A DNA stretch of 6,473 nt from NCBI GenBank assembly GCA_946480515.1, contig CAMLKX010000108.1, positions 1 to 6,473 on the forward strand, in the 5' to 3' direction. The notes under the pieces are model-generated. The model worked only from the letters and a program-made list of their open reading frames with translations. It ran no database searches and was not told the origin of the DNA. A program made the translations under genes and the position numbers. This stretch comes from an uncultured Sphingomonadaceae bacterium. GTDB lineage: Bacteria; Pseudomonadota; Alphaproteobacteria; Sphingomonadales; Sphingomonadaceae. Positions within the stretch are counted from its first letter, which is position 1; every line of letters starts with the position of its first letter. Below, one piece after another: positions 1 through 6,473 of the stretch.

Positions 1-316
1 CGAGGCGATCCGTCTTAGCGCTGGATCACTTCAGGAAGAGACAATCCGGCCCGAAGATGCGGGGCTGGAGCGCTCTCCGGTGACTGAGATCACTGGCGGC
101 GGGCCCGAGGAGAACGCCACGCGTCTCCGCGACCTGCTGGAAGGCCGAGGAGCGGCTGCGGATCGCAACATCGTCGCCATCAACGCCGGCGCACTGCTGC
201 ACCTCGGCAGCAAGGCCTCGTCACTCGCGGACGGGACTGCCATGGCGAGGGATGCAATCGCCAGTGGCGCCGCCGCTCGCACTCTTTTCGCCTATGTCGA
301 GGCCAGCCGTGGTTGA
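1..316 (+). CDS. trpD: Anthranilate phosphoribosyltransferase TrpD, C-terminal part (5' end outside window)
   Basis: TrpD transfers the phosphoribosyl group of PRPP to anthranilate, the second dedicated step of tryptophan synthesis in the cytoplasm. Only the last 104 residues are present, read from base 2 to the TGA at 314-316. The frame is open from the left edge with no start of its own. Family signatures seen are PEDAGL (about residues 19-24 of the fragment), GGGPEENA (33-40), LLEGRG (45-50), then an INAGALL helix and a SGAAARTL segment close to the C-terminus. These match the end of the TrpD alpha/beta domain in order and spacing. The PRPP and metal sites lie upstream and cannot be judged, nor can a fusion to a TrpG glutaminase domain. 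Its 3' end overlaps the start of trpCF, so the two are one operon. An internal ATG at base 80 is not the real start, because the upstream residues also fit the family. Confidence 0.93.
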   Translation, partial: EAIRLSAGSLQEETIRPEDAGLERSPVTEITGGGPEENATRLRDLLEGRGAAADRNIVAINAGALLHLGSKASSLADGTAMARDAIASGAAARTLFAYVEASRG

Positions 317-1703
317 GCCCGGCGGAGTTCTCGGGCGTATCGTCGCCAGGCGGCGCGAGACGCTCGCCGCCCACTATGGCGATCACTCTCTCGATACCAT
401 GCTGGCCCAAGCTCAGCCCACCCGCCGAAGCCTGGTCGAAGTCATTCGCATGCCGGGGTCGCGATTCATCTGCGAATTCAAGCGCGCCTCGCCATCGGAA
501 GGCACGATCCGCGATTTGGCCGACCCGGTGGCGATCGCCTCCGCCTACACCGGGGTCGCCGATGCGATGAGCGTGTTGGTCGAACCGCACTTTTTTGGCG
601 GCTCGCTGGCGGACCTCACGGCTGTTCGCAACAATTTCGACGGGCCGATCCTTGCCAAGGACTTCCTGGTCGATCCACGGCAGATCCCGGAAGCGCGGGC
701 GGCAGGCGCCGATGCGGTACTGGTCATGTTGTCCGTTCTCGACGACAGTGAGGCAGCGGACATGATCTCCCTCGCGCGGACGTTGAACATGGATGTGCTG
801 GTCGAGGTTCACGACGAATCTGAAATGGAACGTGCGCTGGCGCTGGATGCGCCATTGATCGGGATCAACAACCGTGACCTCACGACCCTGAGCATCAACC
901 TCGCAGTCACCGAGCGGCTGGCCGAAAAGGCAGCGGACCGGCTGGTGGTCAGCGAGAGCGGTATCCTGACCCGCGAGGACGTCGAGCGATTAGCGCCTCT
1001 GGTCGATGGATTTCTGATCGGAACCTCGATCATGCGGTCGAGCGACCCCGCGGATGCGATTCGCGAGCTGGTGTTCGGTCGGGTCAAGCTGTGTGGCTTG
1101 CGGTCGCCCGAAGAAGCCGCGGCCGCTCGCCCTGCCCGCTACGCCGGACTCATGTTTGTTCACGACAGTCCGCGCTTCCTCACGCTTGAGGAAGCCGAGG
1201 TGTTGATTGCCGATCTGCCGCCAGCGGTGCTTCCGGTCGGCGTATTCCGCAATGCGCCGGTTGGCGAGGTGGCGGTGATTGCAGAACGCCTGCATCTTCA
1301 TGCCGTGCAGCTGCATGGCGAGGAGGACCGCGCCTATCGCGAGCGGCTGCGCAAGCATCTTCCCCCCGGCACGCAGATTTGGCAGGCGATCGGGGTTGAA
1401 GGCGAAGCAGCGACGGCCGGCCATGCGGATGCCGACCGGCTGCTGTTCGACAGCGCCCGAGCCGGGCGCAGCGGCGGTCTCGGCGAGAGCTTCGACTGGA
1501 CGCTGTTGCAGGAGCAGCCAACCTTGCCGGAAGCCCTGCTCGCAGGCGGGATCGGCGTTGCCAATGCCCGCCAGGCGCTTGAAACCGGCGTCCATGCAAT
1601 CGATGTCGGGTCGTCGGTCGATGAGCGGCCGGGCAAGAAGTCGCCGGTGAAGATCGCTGCCCTGTTCGAGGCCCTCCGCCCTCCTTCGCGAAAGACAAGC
1701 TGA
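294..1703 (+). CDS. trpCF: Bifunctional indole-3-glycerol-phosphate synthase / phosphoribosylanthranilate isomerase (TrpC-TrpF fusion)
   Basis: One polypeptide for two consecutive steps: TrpF isomerises phosphoribosylanthranilate to CdRP and TrpC closes the indole ring to give indole-3-glycerol phosphate. Numbering from the ATG at 294 (469 aa), the TrpC barrel covers about 12-260 with EFKRASPS (61-68), AKDF (121-124, catalytic-type Lys122), GINNRDL (190-196) and SESGI (220-224). The TrpF barrel follows with almost no linker from about 264, with KLCGL (265-269, catalytic-type Cys267), QLHG (339-342), LLFDS (383-387, acid Asp386) and LAGGIG (416-421). Both active sites look intact. E. coli TrpCF is 453 aa with the same domain order. 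The start is uncertain: ATG 252 overlaps trpD by 65 nt; ATG 294 overlaps by 23 nt with a poor ribosome site; GTG 309 has GAGG at 299-302 six bases upstream and overlaps by only 8 nt. The stop TGA shares one base with trpB. Confidence 0.95.
   Translation: MSRPAVVEPGGVLGRIVARRRETLAAHYGDHSLDTMLAQAQPTRRSLVEVIRMPGSRFICEFKRASPSEGTIRDLADPVAIASAYTGVADAMSVLVEPHFFGGSLADLTAVRNNFDGPILAKDFLVDPRQIPEARAAGADAVLVMLSVLDDSEAADMISLARTLNMDVLVEVHDESEMERALALDAPLIGINNRDLTTLSINLAVTERLAEKAADRLVVSESGILTREDVERLAPLVDGFLIGTSIMRSSDPADAIRELVFGRVKLCGLRSPEEAAAARPARYAGLMFVHDSPRFLTLEEAEVLIADLPPAVLPVGVFRNAPVGEVAVIAERLHLHAVQLHGEEDRAYRERLRKHLPPGTQIWQAIGVEGEAATAGHADADRLLFDSARAGRSGGLGESFDWTLLQEQPTLPEALLAGGIGVANARQALETGVHAIDVGSSVDERPGKKSPVKIAALFEALRPPSRKTS
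299..311 (+). promoter_or_regulatory. Candidate ribosome binding site and GTG start for trpCF
   Basis: GAGG at 299-302 sits six bases before GTG at 309-311, which is in the trpCF frame. The alternative ATG at 294 has only a pyrimidine-rich stretch (CTCTTTTCGCC) in front of it. Starting at 309 gives a 464-residue protein, nearer to the usual TrpCF length, with the [11 protein letters not shown] helix eight residues in. Translation would couple to trpD termination at 316. This is a reading of spacing only; the ATG at 294 stays possible. Confidence 0.4.
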
Positions 1704-2881
1704 TGAGACTCGACGGCCGCTTCGGTCGCTTCGGTGGCACTTACGTGCCCGAAATCCTGATGCCGGCGCTCGAACAGCTCGAGGCTGCGTTCCTCGATGC
1801 GCAGGCCGATGCGACGTTTGAAGCCGAGCTTCAGTCGCTGCTGCTGAACTATGCCGGTCGGCCGACCCCGCTGACGCTATGCCGGAACCTCGGTAGTGAT
1901 CGCTGCAAAATCTACCTGAAGCGCGAGGATTTGCTGCACGGCGGAGCCCACAAGACCAATCAGGTTCTGGCCCAGGCGATGCTGGCCAAGCGGATGGGCA
2001 AGACCCGGCTGATCGCAGAAACGGGGGCTGGGCAGCATGGCGTCGCAACCGCGCTCGCGGGAGCGTTATTCGGTCTGGAAACCGTTATTTACATGGGCGC
2101 CGACGACGTGGAGCGGCAGGCTCTTAATGTCTTCCGAATGAAGCTGATGGGCGCAACCGTGATCCCAGTCACCTCGGGTGGCAGGACTCTCAAGGATGCC
2201 GTCAACGAGGCCTTGCGGGATTGGACCGCCAGCTTCGACAACACCCACTATCTGCTGGGAACGGTTGCGGGTCCGCACCCCTTTCCGCTGATGGTGCGCG
2301 AATTTCAGCGCGTGATCGGGAAGGAAGCGCGTGCCCAGATGCTGGAGCGCGAAGGTCGGCTGCCTGACGCGGCGATCGCCTGTGTCGGCGGGGGCTCCAA
2401 TGCGATGGGACTGTTCTCCGACTTCGTCGAAGATCACGAGGTGGCCTTGGTCGGCGTCGAGGCTGCAGGCAAAGGGCTGGATGGCGCGGAGCATGGCGCA
2501 ACCCTGCTGCGCGGCCGGCCCGGAATCCTCCACGGGGCGGAGACCTATGTGCTGCAGGACGCGGACGGTCAGATCGATGACACCTGGTCGGTCTCGGCAG
2601 GCCTCGACTATCCGGCGGTTGGTCCGGAACATGCGCACCTCAAGGACAGTGGCCGCGCAACCTATGTCGGGATCACCGACGTTGAAGCGCTCGCCGCCTT
2701 TCAAATGCTCGCGTCAAGCGAAGGCATCCTGTGCGCGTTCGAGAGCGCCCACGCGCTGGCCCAAGCGCTGAAGATGGCCGAAGAGCCGAGTTCGAGTGAG
2801 CGCATTCTGCTCGTTGGCCTGTCCGGCCGGGGCGACAAGGATGTCGCTCAGGCACAGACGATTCTGGGGCCGTCGGCATGA
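1703..2881 (+). CDS. trpB: Tryptophan synthase beta chain TrpB
   Basis: TrpB is the PLP-dependent half of tryptophan synthase and condenses indole, channelled from TrpA, with serine to make tryptophan. The 392-residue product has the expected length and all key sites: the N-terminal [14 protein letters not shown] block (10-23), [15 protein letters not shown] (73-87) with the PLP Schiff-base lysine at Lys84, ETGAGQHG (106-113) with catalytic-type Glu106, the GGGSN phosphate loop (229-233), and LSGRGDKD near the end with Ser374 placed to contact the PLP ring nitrogen. Positions run three behind the Salmonella enzyme throughout. It is a classical TrpB1 type, notably close to enteric TrpB in blocks such as [21 protein letters not shown] and [10 protein letters not shown]. 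The ATG overlaps the trpCF stop by one base (TGATG) and the TGA overlaps trpA by four, so its expression should be coupled to both neighbours. Confidence 0.97.
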   Translation: MRLDGRFGRFGGTYVPEILMPALEQLEAAFLDAQADATFEAELQSLLLNYAGRPTPLTLCRNLGSDRCKIYLKREDLLHGGAHKTNQVLAQAMLAKRMGKTRLIAETGAGQHGVATALAGALFGLETVIYMGADDVERQALNVFRMKLMGATVIPVTSGGRTLKDAVNEALRDWTASFDNTHYLLGTVAGPHPFPLMVREFQRVIGKEARAQMLEREGRLPDAAIACVGGGSNAMGLFSDFVEDHEVALVGVEAAGKGLDGAEHGATLLRGRPGILHGAETYVLQDADGQIDDTWSVSAGLDYPAVGPEHAHLKDSGRATYVGITDVEALAAFQMLASSEGILCAFESAHALAQALKMAEEPSSSERILLVGLSGRGDKDVAQAQTILGPSA

Positions 2882-3675
2882 GCCGCTACGCACAGATGTT
2901 CCAACGGCTCCACCAACGCAATGAGGGCGCGTTCGGCGCATTCCTGATGCTCGGCGACCCGGACCTTGCCACCAGCGCGCGGCTGCTCGATGCGCTGGTC
3001 GACGGCGGCGCGGACATGATCGAGGTCGGGATCCCGTTCAGCGATCCAGTGGCGGATGGTCCGGTCATCCAGGCTGCCTCCGTTCGCGCGCTTCAAGCCG
3101 GGGTGAAGGTGGATGACTGTTTCGCGCTGATCCGCCAGTTCCGTGCGAAGCACCCAGCCATCCCGATTGGAATTCTCACTTACGCGAACCTGCTGGAAGC
3201 GCGCGGCCGGGAGAAATTCTGCGCCGACTGTGCGGAGGCCGGCGCGGACAGCCTGCTGGTCGCCGATGTTCCCGCGCGTGAAGCAGAACCCTGGTCAACG
3301 CAAATGCGCGCACATGGGCTCGACCCGGTGCTGATCGCCGCCGCCAACACGCCGCAGGAGACTCTCGACCGCATTGCCCAGCTTGGTAGCGGATACACCT
3401 ATTGCGTCACGCGCGCGGGCGTGACCGGAACCGAGCGGGCGGCGAAATTCGACCATGCTGGGCTCCTCTCCGGGCTCGATCAGGCCGGAGCCGCGCCACC
3501 GGTGTTCGGATTCGGGATTGGTACTCCAACTGACGTCACGGCGGCGTTGGCGGCAGGAGCCAAGGGGGCGATCAGCGGCTCAGCGATCGTCAAGCTGCTC
3601 GACGGTGCGGGCGACCCGGTTCCCGCGGTTCGAGATTTCGTCGCCTCGATGAAATCGGCGACCGCGCTCGGCTGA
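2878..3675 (+). CDS. trpA: Tryptophan synthase alpha chain TrpA
   Basis: TrpA cleaves indole-3-glycerol phosphate into indole and glyceraldehyde 3-phosphate and passes indole to TrpB through the alpha-beta tunnel. The 265-residue product matches family length (E. coli 268). The catalytic pair is present at the canonical numbers: Glu49 in [10 protein letters not shown] and Asp60 in VADGP. Other family blocks are RYAQMFQRL (3-11), FLMLGDPD (22-29), [41 protein letters not shown] and [10 protein letters not shown] near the phosphate site. The style FLMLGDPD with YANLL and [12 protein letters not shown] is nearer to gammaproteobacterial TrpA than to the usual alphaproteobacterial form, which has an AGDP-type turn. 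The start ATG forms ATGA with the trpB stop, ensuring the balanced output of an alpha2-beta2 complex. No convincing terminator hairpin follows it. Confidence 0.97.
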   Translation: MSRYAQMFQRLHQRNEGAFGAFLMLGDPDLATSARLLDALVDGGADMIEVGIPFSDPVADGPVIQAASVRALQAGVKVDDCFALIRQFRAKHPAIPIGILTYANLLEARGREKFCADCAEAGADSLLVADVPAREAEPWSTQMRAHGLDPVLIAAANTPQETLDRIAQLGSGYTYCVTRAGVTGTERAAKFDHAGLLSGLDQAGAAPPVFGFGIGTPTDVTAALAAGAKGAISGSAIVKLLDGAGDPVPAVRDFVASMKSATALG

Positions 3676-3689
3676 TTAGCAAGGAACCG

Positions 3690-3719
3690 ATGTCGCCGTC
3701 GCACTTTGGAGCGGCATGA
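3690..3719 (+). CDS. Possible nine-residue upstream ORF before the SDR gene
   Basis: An ATG at 3690 has AAGGAA at 3681-3686, three to five bases upstream, which is the best Shine-Dalgarno match near any start in this window. It opens a nine-codon frame (MSPSHFGAA) whose TGA at 3717-3719 forms an ATGA overlap with the SDR start at 3716. The arrangement would let ribosomes loading at the strong site re-initiate on the SDR. The peptide has no recognisable content, and such short frames arise often by chance, so this is weakly supported. Confidence 0.2.
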   Translation: MSPSHFGAA

Positions 3720-4471
3720 CCGACATTGCCGACGCTCACACCGAGCAACCAAGCCTTCGCGGACGCCGAGCCATTATCACCGGTGGAACCACCGGGATTG
3801 GCCGGGCCATCGCTGTTCTCCTTGCCAGTGAAGGCGTGAAGGTTTTCGTCTGCGGACGGACACCCGAGCATCTCGACGACGCCTTGGCGCGGATCCGCGA
3901 AGTCGGAGAAGGTGATGGCGTGAATGTCGATCTCGCCGAGAAACCGGGCATCGACCGCTTCTTCGATGCGGCGGATACTTATCTTGGCGGACTGGATATC
4001 GCCGTCATCAACGCCGCCATTCCTGCCGACGCGATCGGCGACACTCCGGAGAAGGACGTCTGGTATCAGTCCGCCGTCGACTTCACCGCCTATCTGATGA
4101 CCACGCGTGCGGCGATCGAGCGAATGGATCGAGGGAGCGACATCATCCTGATCGGTTCGATGTCTGCGGAATCCAAAGGACCGGGCTCATCAATCTATGT
4201 CGCCGCGAAAAGCGGAATCGAAGGGTTTGCCCCTTCGCTGCGGAAGGAACTCGGTGAAAAGGACATCAAGGTCGGCCTGATCGAGCCCGGCTTCACCGGC
4301 GCGGATTTCCAGCACCCGGAGTTCCCACCGGATAAACAACGCGAGCTTATCCATGAGCATAAGATGCTGCGCGCCGAAGACGTTGGGGTCGCGGCTCATT
4401 TCATGCTGACGCAGCCACGGCGTGCGGCCGTGTCGCTAATCCGCGTTGAAACCCGGCTCAATCATCCATGA
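3716..4471 (+). CDS. SDR family NAD(P)-dependent oxidoreductase, substrate unknown
   Basis: A classical short-chain dehydrogenase/reductase of 251 residues, a typical length, predicted cytoplasmic with no signal peptide or membrane segment. The Rossmann fold is marked by TGGTTGIG (22-29), a CGR turn after the second strand (46-48, where the arginine often favours NADP(H)), Asp72 in NVDLAE at the adenine pocket, and INAA (98-101). The catalytic set is Ser148 in LIGSMS, Tyr161 and Lys165 in YVAAK, with the 13-residue Ser-Tyr spacing of the family. Past IEPGFTG (substrate lid region) the C-terminus ends RVETRLNHP. GGAG at 3708-3711 lies four bases before the ATG. The gene follows trpA by 40 bp, so it may be read from the trp operon. 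Its TGA forms ATGA with a start at 4468 that opens the GH130 N-terminus, suggesting a shared job on a sugar or glycoside. That role is inference; the substrate cannot be named. Confidence 0.92.
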   Translation: MTDIADAHTEQPSLRGRRAIITGGTTGIGRAIAVLLASEGVKVFVCGRTPEHLDDALARIREVGEGDGVNVDLAEKPGIDRFFDAADTYLGGLDIAVINAAIPADAIGDTPEKDVWYQSAVDFTAYLMTTRAAIERMDRGSDIILIGSMSAESKGPGSSIYVAAKSGIEGFAPSLRKELGEKDIKVGLIEPGFTGADFQHPEFPPDKQRELIHEHKMLRAEDVGVAAHFMLTQPRRAAVSLIRVETRLNHP

Positions 4472-4557
4472 GCGCATTCGATGTCGACCAGCTCGTGCTG
4501 GTCCCGGAGCAGATTGACCTCTCGCGCTCGCCGCTCGCCGGTCATCTCCCGGACTGA
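4468..4557 (+). pseudogene. Out-of-frame N-terminal fragment of the GH130 gene (frameshifted)
   Basis: A 29-codon frame starts at the ATG overlapping the SDR stop (ATGA) and ends at TGA 4555-4557. Its product contains LVLVPEQIDLSRSPLAGHLP, which looks like the head of a cytoplasmic glycosidase and not a random peptide. The body of the GH130 protein continues in the -1 frame, which is open from 4518 (after a TGA at 4515-4517) and reads PGLTRLPNGNLL directly before the ATG at 4584. Joining the frames between 4518 and 4554 would give a protein of about 350 residues, a normal GH130 length. A net loss of one base (or another 3n+1 deletion, or a gain of two) explains it. The usual Asn-Pro-Gly before the RLPNG segment reads Ser-Pro-Gly here, so more than one base may have been lost. 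It could be a real mutation or a sequencing or assembly error. Confidence 0.6.
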
Positions 4558-4583
4558 CTCGGCTACCAAACGGCAACCTCCTG

Positions 4584-5552
4584 ATGATGGTGCGCATAGC
4601 CGAGGCCTTGCGCACTCCGGTCCGCGATGGCCGCATCCATGCAATCCGGTGGGAGGATGGCCGCTTCCTGCTCGATGCGTGGCAATTGGAGCTCGCCGAC
4701 ACTTCCGATCCGCGAAAGTTCATGATCCATGGCGGCAAATGGCGGGTCATGGCGCTCACCTCCCTTTCCTGGCTGCTCCCGGTCGAGCTGACGCCGGACG
4801 GTCTTGAGATCGTCGCGATTCATTATGATCGCGCAATCGCGCCCCAGGGGAGCTGGCAGTGTTACGGGGTCGAAGACGCCCGCATCAGCAAGGTCGATGA
4901 CCGTTGGTGGATGACAACCTGTTCAGTGAGCCCGGAACGCCATTCCACTACCCTCTACAGCTCGACCAACGGACTGGACTGGACGTTCGAGGACATTGTC
5001 CTGGACCATCAGAACAAGGACATGTTGATCTTTGAAGGACAGATCGGCGATCGCTACTGGGCGCAGACGCGTCCGCTTGGCGATCTCTATTTCGCTTACC
5101 CGCCCGAAAGTCCGTGGCGTGCAGGACCGTCGATCAATCTCGCAACCTCACCTGACATGCTCCACTGGAAGCCGGTGCTGACGCCGGGAATCCGGCCGCA
5201 TTCCGGCACTGTCGCCACCGCCAGGATGGGGGGCGGCACTCCTCCGATCCTCACCGAAAACGGTTGGCTCACGCTGTGGCACGGCGTGGAGCCGCTTGAG
5301 GTGGTGGGCATCTACCGAACCTACTGGTCGCTGCTCGACCGCGATGATCCGACCAAGGTGCTCCGCACCAATCATCAACCATTACTGGAAGCCAACCTGG
5401 AACTCACCCGCCCGTTGGAGCAGCAGATGTACATCCACAATGTCGTGTTCACGACGGGCATCAGTGACGCGGGAGATTATTACATCGTTGCGTCGGGGGA
5501 AGCCGATCTCGCCTGCCGCATTACGCACATCCCAAAATCTTGCTTCATCTAA
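4584..5552 (+). CDS. Glycoside hydrolase family 130 protein (beta-mannoside phosphorylase/hydrolase-like), N-terminus missing from this frame
   Basis: GH130 enzymes are five-bladed propellers that phosphorolyse or hydrolyse beta-mannosides. From ATG 4584 the product is 322 residues. Signatures in order: GVEDARI (95-101) with the family's catalytic-type Asp98, LYSSTNGLDW (124-133), NKDMLIF (144-150), INLATSPDMLHW (184-195), GGGTPPILTENGWLTLWHGV (216-235), a SLLDRDDPTKVL block and a final ASGEADLACRITHIP. GVEDARI has Ala where many members have Pro. No signal peptide is seen, so it is probably cytoplasmic. The ATG at 4584 is unlikely to be the native start: codons before it (RLPNGNLL) continue the family sequence, no good ribosome site precedes it, and the preceding head of the gene lies in another frame from 4468. 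The enzyme may be inactive, or poorly made from this internal start. Phosphorylase versus hydrolase and the exact substrate cannot be told by eye. Confidence 0.85.
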   Translation: MMVRIAEALRTPVRDGRIHAIRWEDGRFLLDAWQLELADTSDPRKFMIHGGKWRVMALTSLSWLLPVELTPDGLEIVAIHYDRAIAPQGSWQCYGVEDARISKVDDRWWMTTCSVSPERHSTTLYSSTNGLDWTFEDIVLDHQNKDMLIFEGQIGDRYWAQTRPLGDLYFAYPPESPWRAGPSINLATSPDMLHWKPVLTPGIRPHSGTVATARMGGGTPPILTENGWLTLWHGVEPLEVVGIYRTYWSLLDRDDPTKVLRTNHQPLLEANLELTRPLEQQMYIHNVVFTTGISDAGDYYIVASGEADLACRITHIPKSCFI

Positions 5553-5631
5553 TTCGCGAGGCCGATAATTTTGCCTCCGAAACGGATGAATTTTAGGCAG
5601 TTTTATAGAATTGCTTACCTAATCGGATCGG
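5553..5631 (+). promoter_or_regulatory. AT-rich intergenic gap, probable promoter region for the CHASE4 gene
   Basis: This 79-bp gap is clearly richer in A and T than the rest of the window and separates the GH130 stop from the next gene. TAGAAT at 5606-5611 matches five of six bases of a -10 box, but nothing resembling TTGACA lies 16-18 bases upstream of it. A 5-bp inverted repeat (GAGGC 5558-5562, GCCTC 5573-5577, ten-base loop) follows the GH130 stop with no T-run, too weak to call a terminator. The region likely marks a boundary between transcription units, but no exact promoter is supported. Confidence 0.3.
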
Positions 5632-6473
5632 ATGAGCGGGGGCACTCTCCAGACAGTGGTTCAGAGCAAGGAGCCGGAACGCGCAGCGATGGCGCGCATC
5701 AACGCCATCCTCAGCGGGTTGCTGGCGCTCGTTCTGCTGTGCCTCGGGACCTTGCTCGTCGCAACGCTGGTGAGCAGCCGCCAAGCCATGGACATCGCGT
5801 TCGACCGCGAGCAGGCGCAAATTGCCAACGCGCTGACTACCCGCTTTAGCGACATGCAGTCGGACCTGACCAGCGTGACCTTCTGGGATGAAGCGGTCGA
5901 GAAAACCTCTATCCGCTATGACCGGGCGTGGGCCGAAGAGAATATCGGCGCATGGCTCGCAGAATTCTACGGCGTGAACGAGAGCTTCCTGTTCGATAGC
6001 AGCCGGCAACTGGTCCTGGCATCCCGCTCCGGGAAAACGGTCTCCGGCGACGCGCTCCGACAATACAGCAGAGTCGTCCACCCAATGGTGGACCGGGTGC
6101 AGGCCAAAGCCCAAGGGTACAAACCGGCGCCCGGTGCGAGCGCGTTGAATTCGGATCTCCGCGGACAGGGCCTGGATGAAAGCGCCCTCGCGATCATCGG
6201 AGGACGACCGGTGCACATTACAGCGGCAGCGATTCTCCCTGACTTCGGCCGGCTGAGCGGAACGCCAGCTAAGCCGTTCGTCGTCGTCGCGATCCATGTC
6301 ATCGACGACCGCTTCCTCGCCTCGCTCGGTCGCACGGTGATGATCGATGAGCTGCGGCTCGCTCGTCCCTCGACTCGGCTTTCCCGCGGCGAGGGGCGAC
6401 TGACACTCGATGATCACTCCGGCAAACCGGCGTTCGAAGTTCGGTGGAAGCACCATCTCGACCACCGTGCTCT
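5632..6473 (+). CDS. Membrane-anchored CHASE4-domain sensor protein, N-terminal part (3' end outside window)
   Basis: The frame is open from ATG 5632 to the right edge, giving 280 residues and no stop. A cytoplasmic head of about 24 residues is followed by one hydrophobic helix (about 25-47, ILSGLLALVLLCLGTLLVATL) and then a periplasmic region. There, TFWDEAVEKT (83-92) followed by WAEENIGAWLAEFYGVNESFLFD (100-122, described by its Trp, Asn and Trp spacing) fits the CHASE4 sensory domain (PF05228), which has a WD motif and then an N-L/I-G segment. The later ILPDFG and PFVVVAIHVIDDRFL segments fit the end of that domain. In known families CHASE4 precedes a second membrane helix and GGDEF, GGDEF-EAL or histidine kinase domains, so cyclic-di-GMP turnover is the most likely output, but none of that is in the window. 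The ribosome site is weak. AAGGAG at 5668-5673 lies 15 bases before an in-frame ATG at 5689, too far to favour that start. Confidence 0.82.
   Translation, partial: MSGGTLQTVVQSKEPERAAMARINAILSGLLALVLLCLGTLLVATLVSSRQAMDIAFDREQAQIANALTTRFSDMQSDLTSVTFWDEAVEKTSIRYDRAWAEENIGAWLAEFYGVNESFLFDSSRQLVLASRSGKTVSGDALRQYSRVVHPMVDRVQAKAQGYKPAPGASALNSDLRGQGLDESALAIIGGRPVHITAAAILPDFGRLSGTPAKPFVVVAIHVIDDRFLASLGRTVMIDELRLARPSTRLSRGEGRLTLDDHSGKPAFEVRWKHHLDHRA

Noticed and set aside
180..812. Antisense open frame of 210 codons over the trpD-trpCF junction
   Set aside because: It covers clearly coding sequence of trpD and trpCF, and its product is low-complexity and Arg/His-rich with no family resemblance.
990..2048. 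Long antisense open frame (352 codons) across trpCF and trpB
   Set aside because: It lies opposite two genes with complete catalytic motifs. Its product is rich in Arg, Ala, Ser and Pro with no recognisable domain, as expected of a mirror frame in GC-rich DNA.
3676..3715. Terminator or promoter between trpA and the SDR gene
   Set aside because: The 40-bp gap has no stable hairpin with a T-run and no paired -35/-10 boxes, so read-through from the trp operon is as likely as separate transcription.
4518..4554. Programmed -1 ribosomal frameshift in the GH130 gene
   Set aside because: The direction fits, but I see no slippery heptamer of the X XXY YYZ type and no obvious downstream stem, and GH130 enzymes are not known to use recoding. 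A mutation or sequencing error is simpler.
5558..5577. Rho-independent terminator after the GH130 gene
   Set aside because: The inverted repeat is only five base pairs with a ten-base loop and is not followed by a T-run.
5593..6465. Antisense open frame of 290 codons opposite the CHASE4 gene
   Set aside because: The + strand frame has a membrane helix and CHASE4 motifs, while the antisense product has no recognisable fold signature and mirrors the codon pattern of the + strand gene.

Overview
The window holds six genes, all on the + strand. It has high GC and tightly packed genes. The first half is the distal end of a tryptophan biosynthesis operon, trpD (3' end only) - trpCF (fused) - trpB - trpA. 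The second half holds a short-chain dehydrogenase/reductase (SDR), a glycoside hydrolase family 130 (GH130) protein whose N-terminus lies in another reading frame, and the start of a membrane-anchored CHASE4 sensor protein that runs off the right edge.

Organism: the GC-rich codon use and the types of SDR, GH130 and CHASE4 protein suggest a proteobacterium, perhaps an alphaproteobacterium such as a sphingomonad; this is inference from protein style only. The trp genes look gammaproteobacterial. TrpC and TrpF are fused as in Escherichia coli, and TrpB and TrpA carry enteric-style signatures. Most alphaproteobacteria are known to have separate trpC and trpF, with trpF next to trpB. The operon may therefore have been acquired by transfer, or the host may itself be a gammaproteobacterium or a lineage that carries this operon type.

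Layout: bases 1-316 encode the end of TrpD (anthranilate phosphoribosyltransferase). From about 294 (or 309) to 1703 is the TrpC/TrpF fusion. TrpB (1703-2881) overlaps it by one base (TGATG), and TrpA (2878-3675) overlaps trpB by four (ATGA). These genes together turn anthranilate into tryptophan. No trp promoter, leader or attenuator is in the window; they should lie upstream of the left edge.

After a 40-bp gap comes the SDR (3716-4471). Its stop overlaps an ATG (ATGA, 4468) that opens a 29-codon frame reading like the start of the GH130 protein. That frame stops at 4557, and the recognisable rest of GH130 continues in the -1 frame to 5552. This looks like a frameshift in a gene that was translationally coupled to the SDR, and is the most notable observation here. 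A 79-bp AT-richer gap (5553-5631) precedes the CHASE4 gene, which probably starts a separate transcription unit.

I see no RNA gene, mobile element, CRISPR array, convincing rho-independent terminator or clearly new system. The window is mostly ordinary metabolism with a few points worth checking.
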